The notes under the pieces are model-generated. The model was not told the DNA's origin and searched no databases. It saw only the letters and a program-made list of their open reading frames with translations. Of a DNA stretch of 64,000 bases, positions 59,713 to 64,000 are shown piece after piece. Source of the DNA: Lacicoccus halitifaciens. GTDB taxonomy: Bacteria > Bacillota > Bacilli > Staphylococcales > Salinicoccaceae. The stretch spans positions 744,001 through 808,000 of the forward strand of contig NZ_JBDZDV010000001.1 in assembly GCF_040544485.1 (NCBI RefSeq), in the 5' to 3' direction. Made by a program: the position numbers and the translations under genes. Position 1 is the stretch's first letter. Every line of letters starts with the position of its first letter.

Positions 59713-61871
59713 TCCGGTATTGCCCCTTTCAAAGTCGCATTGATTTCTTCAATATCATAATCTGCATTAAAGTTCTGTGCCTGCACTTTGAATGATTGGC
59801 CCGTAAGCTTCCCGATTTCGACCGCACCGTCGATGTCCATGCCTGAAGGTGCTGCAACGAGGTAGTTCGATGCACTTTCTGAGAATAAAAGATCTCCGCG
59901 CACGTCGATGTCGACTTCAACGCCTGTGTTGTAGTAGCCTGCGAGCTGTGCGAGTTTAGCAATCAGGCCGCCGCGTCCGAGCGGTGCGATCCTGTGGATG
60001 TCTCCATCAACATACAGTTTACGGAGCATTTCGCCGCGCTCTGCTTCAAGGCCGAGGTCGATGTCACGGCTGACCTGTCTGATGCCGCCGTCGATCAGCT
60101 TCTCAAGCTGCGACCCCTGGAACTGCGGCTTCAATTCACCCACAAGATACAGTGCGTCGCCTTCCTTGACTTTGTCTTCTTTCAGGAACCCGATGTCCTC
60201 GATCAGTCCGACCATGCCGATGACCGGCGTCGGCAGGATGCTTGCTTCCTTCGTCTCATTGTAGAGGCTCACGTTGCCCGATACGACCGGTGTGCCGAGT
60301 GCTTCGCAGGCTTCTGACATGCCTTTCGTCGACTCGCCGAGCTGGTTGTAGATCAACGGCTTCTCAGGTGAGCCGTAGTTCAGGCAGTTCGTCATCGCAA
60401 GCGGCTCGGCACCTGTTGCGATGATGTCGCGGTATGCCTGTGCGACGACTTCCTTGCCGCCGTTGTAAGGGTCTGCATAGACGTAGCGGCTCTTGCCGTC
60501 GAGTGTCATGGAGACCGCCTTGTCCGTCCCTTCGATCTTCACGATGCCTGCGCCGAATCCGGATTTCTGGAGCGTCGTCTCCGCATCACCCGAGTCGAAT
60601 GCATCGTATATAAGGGCTTTATTTGCAATGGTCGGATGGCTGATCAATGATTTGAATGCCGCATCCAGATCTTCATCGGAGTAATCTTCGCGCGGCGTGT
60701 CTTCTTCCGGCTTTTCGCCTTCCAGCACATAGACCGGTGCTTCTTCCGACAGCGGCTGAACCGGGATGTCGGCGTACAGTTCATCTTCAAAATAGAGAAG
60801 GAGCCTGTCGTTGTCCGTCACTTCACCGATGACCGCGGTCGCGAGATTCATCTCTTTGAACAGCTCGAGGAATTTATCCTCTGAACCGTTCTCCACGACG
60901 AGCAGCATACGTTCCTGCGTTTCCGAAAGCATCATCTCATAAGGGCTGATGCCGTCTTCCGATACGGGCACTTGATCCAAGTGCAGCGTGATGCCGTGGT
61001 TGCCTTTTGCCGCCATTTCGGAGCTTGAGGAAGTGAGGCCTGCAGCACCCATATCCTGTATGCCGACGAGCTCAGGGAATTCGATTGCCTGAAGTGTCGC
61101 CTCCATTAAGTTTTTGCCGACTTCCGGGTGGCCGACCTGTGCGGTCGGCGGTGCGACATCCGCATCCTCCGACAGTTCCTCTGAAGCGAATGACGCGCCG
61201 AGTATGCCGTCGCGGCCGGTTTCGAGCCCTGCGTAGATCACTTTATTGCCGACGCCTTTGGCCGTGCCCTTCTGGATCTTGTCATGGTCGATCAGACCCG
61301 TGACCATCGCATTAACAAGCGGGTTGCCGTCATAATGGCCGTCGAATTCGACTTCCCCGCCGACTGCAGGGATGCCGATCGTGTTGGCGTAATCGCTCAT
61401 GCCGCCCTTCACGCCTTCGAGAAGCCTGCGGTTGTTTGCATTCGTCAGCTCGCCGAAGCGGAGGGAGTTGAGCAGCCCGATCGGCCTTGCGCCGATGGAG
61501 ACGATGTCCCTGACGATCCCGCCGACACCCGTCGCTGCACCGTGGTACGGCTCGACTGCGGACGGGTGGTTGTGGGATTCGACTTTGAAGACGACCGCCT
61601 GGTTATCGCCGATATCGACGACGCCGGCACCTTCGCCGGGTCCCATCAGCACCTTCTCGCCTTCAGTCGGGAACTGCTTCAGGAATGGTTTTGAATGTTT
61701 ATATGAACAGTGTTCGCTCCACATTGCAGCGAAAATGCCGGTTTCCGTATAGTTCGGCGCCCTGCCGAGGATGCCGTTCACTTTCTCGTATTCAGAATCT
61801 GTCAGTCCCATACTGGAATAAAGTTTTTCGTCCCTGATGTCTTGTGCGGTCGGTTCGGTGAATTTGGCCAT
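59691..61871 (-). CDS. purL: Phosphoribosylformylglycinamidine synthase subunit PurL (small type)
   Basis: A 726-residue synthetase subunit with the motifs MWSEHCSYKHSKPFL, VFKVESHNHPSAVEP and GGIVRDIVSIGARP. This is the small PurL, which normally works in a complex with PurS (about 80 residues) and PurQ (the glutaminase). In Bacillus and Staphylococcus those two genes lie between purC and purL. Here purL begins at the purC stop (TAATG overlap), so both are missing from the operon. Confidence 0.97.
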   Translation of the reverse strand: MAKFTEPTAQDIRDEKLYSSMGLTDSEYEKVNGILGRAPNYTETGIFAAMWSEHCSYKHSKPFLKQFPTEGEKVLMGPGEGAGVVDIGDNQAVVFKVESHNHPSAVEPYHGAATGVGGIVRDIVSIGARPIGLLNSLRFGELTNANNRRLLEGVKGGMSDYANTIGIPAVGGEVEFDGHYDGNPLVNAMVTGLIDHDKIQKGTAKGVGNKVIYAGLETGRDGILGASFASEELSEDADVAPPTAQVGHPEVGKNLMEATLQAIEFPELVGIQDMGAAGLTSSSSEMAAKGNHGITLHLDQVPVSEDGISPYEMMLSETQERMLLVVENGSEDKFLELFKEMNLATAVIGEVTDNDRLLLYFEDELYADIPVQPLSEEAPVYVLEGEKPEEDTPREDYSDEDLDAAFKSLISHPTIANKALIYDAFDSGDAETTLQKSGFGAGIVKIEGTDKAVSMTLDGKSRYVYADPYNGGKEVVAQAYRDIIATGAEPLAMTNCLNYGSPEKPLIYNQLGESTKGMSEACEALGTPVVSGNVSLYNETKEASILPTPVIGMVGLIEDIGFLKEDKVKEGDALYLVGELKPQFQGSQLEKLIDGGIRQVSRDIDLGLEAERGEMLRKLYVDGDIHRIAPLGRGGLIAKLAQLAGYYNTGVEVDIDVRGDLLFSESASNYLVAAPSGMDIDGAVEIGKLTGQSFKVQAQNFNADYDIEEINATLKGAIPEWMNSTD

Positions 61872-62578
61872 TATTTGATTTCCTCCATTTTTTCATAAAA
61901 TTTCTGATAGGCATCCACGATGGAGCCGGTACTTTCACGGTAAACGTCCTTATCAAAATTCTCGCCCGTCGCGGCATCCCATATACGGCATGTGTCCGGG
62001 GAGATTTCATCGGCAAGCAGTATATTGCCCTTCCTGTCACGGCCGAATTCGATCTTGAAGTCGGCGAGCTTAAGCCCCATCGGCTCCATGATGTCGAGCA
62101 GTGCGACATTGATCTGGTTCGCGCGTTTTTTCAGTTCATCGATTTCATCGTGCGTCGCAAGCTTCATATGGATCGCATGCGCCCGGTTGATCAGCGGATC
62201 GTGCAGCGCATCATCTTTTAGGAAAAATTCGATCAGGGGCGGTGCAAACTCCTCGCCCTTTTTGAATCCGAGCCTTTTCGTGATGTCGCCCGCCGCAAGG
62301 TTCCTCACGACGATTTCCATCGGTATCATGTCGACGCGGCGGACGAGCTGTGTCGTCTCGCTGGTTGTCTCGATGAAGTGCGACGGGATGCCCGCCGCCT
62401 CAAGCCGCTCGAAGATGTTTGATGTGATGAGGTTGTTCAGGCGCCCCTTGCCGGGTGCAAAATCATGCCTCGAGCCGTTCTTTGCGGTCACTTCGTCTTT
62501 GTATTCGACTTTCAGGACGAAAGGGTCGCCGGTTTCATACATGCGCTTCGACTTTCCTTCATATAAGAGTGTGGTCAT
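61871..62578 (-). CDS. purC: SAICAR synthase
   Basis: A 235-residue enzyme that joins aspartate to CAIR. It has the N-terminal LYEGKSKRMYE, the MIPMEIVVRNLAAGD stretch and KIEFGRD near the end, all typical of PurC. The start overlaps the purK stop (ATGA), and the stop overlaps the purL ATG. Confidence 0.98.
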   Translation of the reverse strand: MTTLLYEGKSKRMYETGDPFVLKVEYKDEVTAKNGSRHDFAPGKGRLNNLITSNIFERLEAAGIPSHFIETTSETTQLVRRVDMIPMEIVVRNLAAGDITKRLGFKKGEEFAPPLIEFFLKDDALHDPLINRAHAIHMKLATHDEIDELKKRANQINVALLDIMEPMGLKLADFKIEFGRDRKGNILLADEISPDTCRIWDAATGENFDKDVYRESTGSIVDAYQKFYEKMEEIK

Positions 62579-63705
62579 GCCTGCCCCTCCTTTTCAAAAT
62601 CCGTCTTGAGTTTTTCCAGGGTGTCTTCCACATCATCAGTGAGTATCGTCATATGCCCCATCTTCCGTTCAGGTTTCCGTGCGGACTTGCCGTACAGATG
62701 GACATGCCATTCCGGATGGTCGTAAAGTGCATCCCCGAGCCTGTCCAGATCCTGGCCGAGCAGGTTCATCATGACTGCCCGCTTATGCTGGCGGATTTCA
62801 GGCATCGGCTGGTTGGTGAGCGCAAGTATATGCGCATCAAACTGCGATATGTTGCATGACTCGATCGTATGGTGCGCCGAGTTGTGCGGGCGCGGCGCAA
62901 TCTCGTTCACGTACAGTTCGCCTGACTTGTCTATGAAGAATTCGACCGTGAACACGCCGGCGAAATGAAGTTTATTCATGATCTTTTCGACTTCCGCTTC
63001 GGCGTCCTTCTGGCGGTCGATCCTTGATGGCGCGATCGTGCGGTAGAGGATCTGGTTCCTGTGCAGGTTCTCCTGCAGCGGGAAGACGATCGTCTTTCCG
63101 TCCGCGCTCCTTGCGACGGTGAGGGAGACTTCGCGCTCGAGGTCGAGATATTTCTCCGCGATGAACTGCGTGTCTCCGTAGGGGATCGGCTCTTTTTCGA
63201 GGTCGTCTTCGGATTCGACGAGGTACTGCCCCTTCCCGTCATAGCCGCCCGTCGCCGTCTTCACGATGACCGGCCAGCCTTCCTGCTCCGCGAATGCCTT
63301 CACGTCTCCGTCGCCTGACACTTTTTCAAACGGTACGACTTTCGCACCGGAATTTCTGACCGCATCCTTTTCGGTCTCGCGGTTCTGCAGTGTGAGCAGC
63401 GTCTCCGCACCCTGCGGCACGTAGTATTCGTCCACCATGCGCTTGAGCAGCGGGCCGTCGATGTTTTCAAATTCGTAAGTGATGATGTCTGAGGCGTCGC
63501 CGAGTTGTTTTAACGCTGCTTCATCATCGAACGCCGCATTGATGAATAAATCACTCGTCGCCTTTGCCGGCGCATCTTCAGACGGATCGAGCACCGCCAC
63601 TTTGTAGCCCATCCTGAGCGCACTCTGCGCGAGCATCTTACCCAATTGTCCGCCGCCGATGATGCCGATTACTGCTCCCGGATAAATCCTTCTACTTAAG
63701 GTCAT
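62575..63705 (-). CDS. purK: N5-carboxyaminoimidazole ribonucleotide synthase
   Basis: A 376-residue ATP-grasp enzyme that carboxylates AIR. It has the N-terminal nucleotide fold VIGIIGGGQLGKMLAQSA, the ATP-grasp loop KTATGGYDGKGQ and EIAPRPHNSAHHTIESC. I use the ATG 9 nt after GGAGG, 14 bp inside the end of purE, which gives the normal length; a longer frame runs back into purE. Confidence 0.97.
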   Translation of the reverse strand: MTLSRRIYPGAVIGIIGGGQLGKMLAQSALRMGYKVAVLDPSEDAPAKATSDLFINAAFDDEAALKQLGDASDIITYEFENIDGPLLKRMVDEYYVPQGAETLLTLQNRETEKDAVRNSGAKVVPFEKVSGDGDVKAFAEQEGWPVIVKTATGGYDGKGQYLVESEDDLEKEPIPYGDTQFIAEKYLDLEREVSLTVARSADGKTIVFPLQENLHRNQILYRTIAPSRIDRQKDAEAEVEKIMNKLHFAGVFTVEFFIDKSGELYVNEIAPRPHNSAHHTIESCNISQFDAHILALTNQPMPEIRQHKRAVMMNLLGQDLDRLGDALYDHPEWHVHLYGKSARKPERKMGHMTILTDDVEDTLEKLKTDFEKEGQA

Positions 63706-64000
63706 TCTGCATAGCCTCCACTTTGTCTTCCAATGATTTCGTATATTCCGATAATTTTGAACTGAGATCTCCATCTGAAATCGCAAGCATCCTGGCTGCG
63801 AGTATACCGGCATTCTTCGCTCCGGCCTCACCGATCGCCGTCGTCGCCACCGGTATGCCGCCCGGCATCTGGACGATCGAGAGCAGTGAATCCAGCCCCT
63901 TCAGCGATTTCGATTCGATCGGCACGCCGATCACCGGCAGGTTGGTGAGACTCGCCACCATACCCGGCAGGTGTGCAGCCCCCCCGGCGCCTGCGATGAT
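63692..64000 (-). CDS. purE: N5-CAIR mutase PurE (partial, 5' end outside window)
   Basis: About 102 C-terminal residues are visible. They include the active-site loop GAGGAAHLPGMVAS and PGGIPVATTAIGEAGAKNAG, characteristic of class I PurE, which moves the carboxyl group of N5-CAIR. The usual length is about 160 residues, so roughly 60 residues lie beyond the window. It is the first gene of the operon seen here, and purK overlaps it. Confidence 0.95.
   Translation of the reverse strand: MIAGAGGAAHLPGMVASLTNLPVIGVPIESKSLKGLDSLLSIVQMPGGIPVATTAIGEAGAKNAGILAARMLAISDGDLSSKLSEYTKSLEDKVEAMQNDLK

Overview
The window looks like a moderately GC-rich member of the Staphylococcaceae (Bacillales), most likely near Salinicoccus or a sister genus. 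This rests on gene content and order, not on a database search. The blocks ylaN-ftsW-pyc-ctaA/ctaB, typA/ylaF, rpoY-rnjA/ktrA, def/ykyA/pdhABCD, ilv-leu and purEKC-LFMNHD follow Bacillus/Staphylococcus synteny. A caa3-type cytochrome c oxidase (ctaCDEF) is present, which Staphylococcus aureus lacks. Several proteins carry long, strongly acidic or mixed-charge tails, which fits a salt-tolerant organism. No rRNA, tRNA, insertion sequence, prophage or CRISPR was seen.

Layout. 1-7.9 kb: heme A and caa3 oxidase assembly (ctaM, ctaG, ctaFEDC, ctaB on the minus strand; ctaA diverging). 8-20 kb: pyruvate carboxylase, ftsW, ylaN, a YlaL-like gene, ylaH-typA, ylaF, a frameshifted NERD-like gene, an inositol-monophosphatase gene, yktB and an intact NERD nuclease-like gene. 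20.2-32.6 kb: branched-chain amino acid synthesis in two minus-strand units. These are a BASS-family transporter gene plus ilvD, behind two candidate CodY boxes, and T-box-ilvB-ilvN-ilvC-leuA-leuB-leuC-leuD-ilvA, behind a promoter with an upstream cre. 32.8-44.1 kb: a DUF4064-type membrane protein, a UPF0223 gene, the pyruvate dehydrogenase operon, ykyA, def, rpoY-rnjA and ktrA. 44.2-52.7 kb: cytochrome bd oxidase (cydAB, with a Rex-like site), ptsHI, a small membrane protein, rlmI, hutG and a polytopic membrane protein. 52.9-64 kb: a 54-residue charged protein, two repeat arrays and the purine operon purD-H-N-M-F-L-C-K-E, with purE cut by the window edge.

The genes meet around pyruvate and respiration. 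PTS, Pdh and Pyc handle pyruvate, IlvB and the Leu enzymes draw pyruvate into branched-chain amino acids, and caa3 and bd oxidases end the respiratory chain. Candidate cre, CodY, Rex and T-box sites sit where those pathways would be controlled.

The most unusual signal is non-coding. Four tandem arrays with a period of exactly 51 or 52 bp lie at 19806-20145, 43143-43329, 53237-53487 and 53507-53857, in three intergenic regions that are all convergent. Arrays 1 and 2 share one geometry (GTTTAG, 22 nt, CTAAAC, 17 nt), although the sequence between the arms differs. Array 4 repeats the layout with other arms (GTTGCGA/TCGCAAC). Other points of note are the absence of purS and purQ between purC and purL, a short ilvA without a regulatory domain, and a probable attenuator before rpoY-rnjA.
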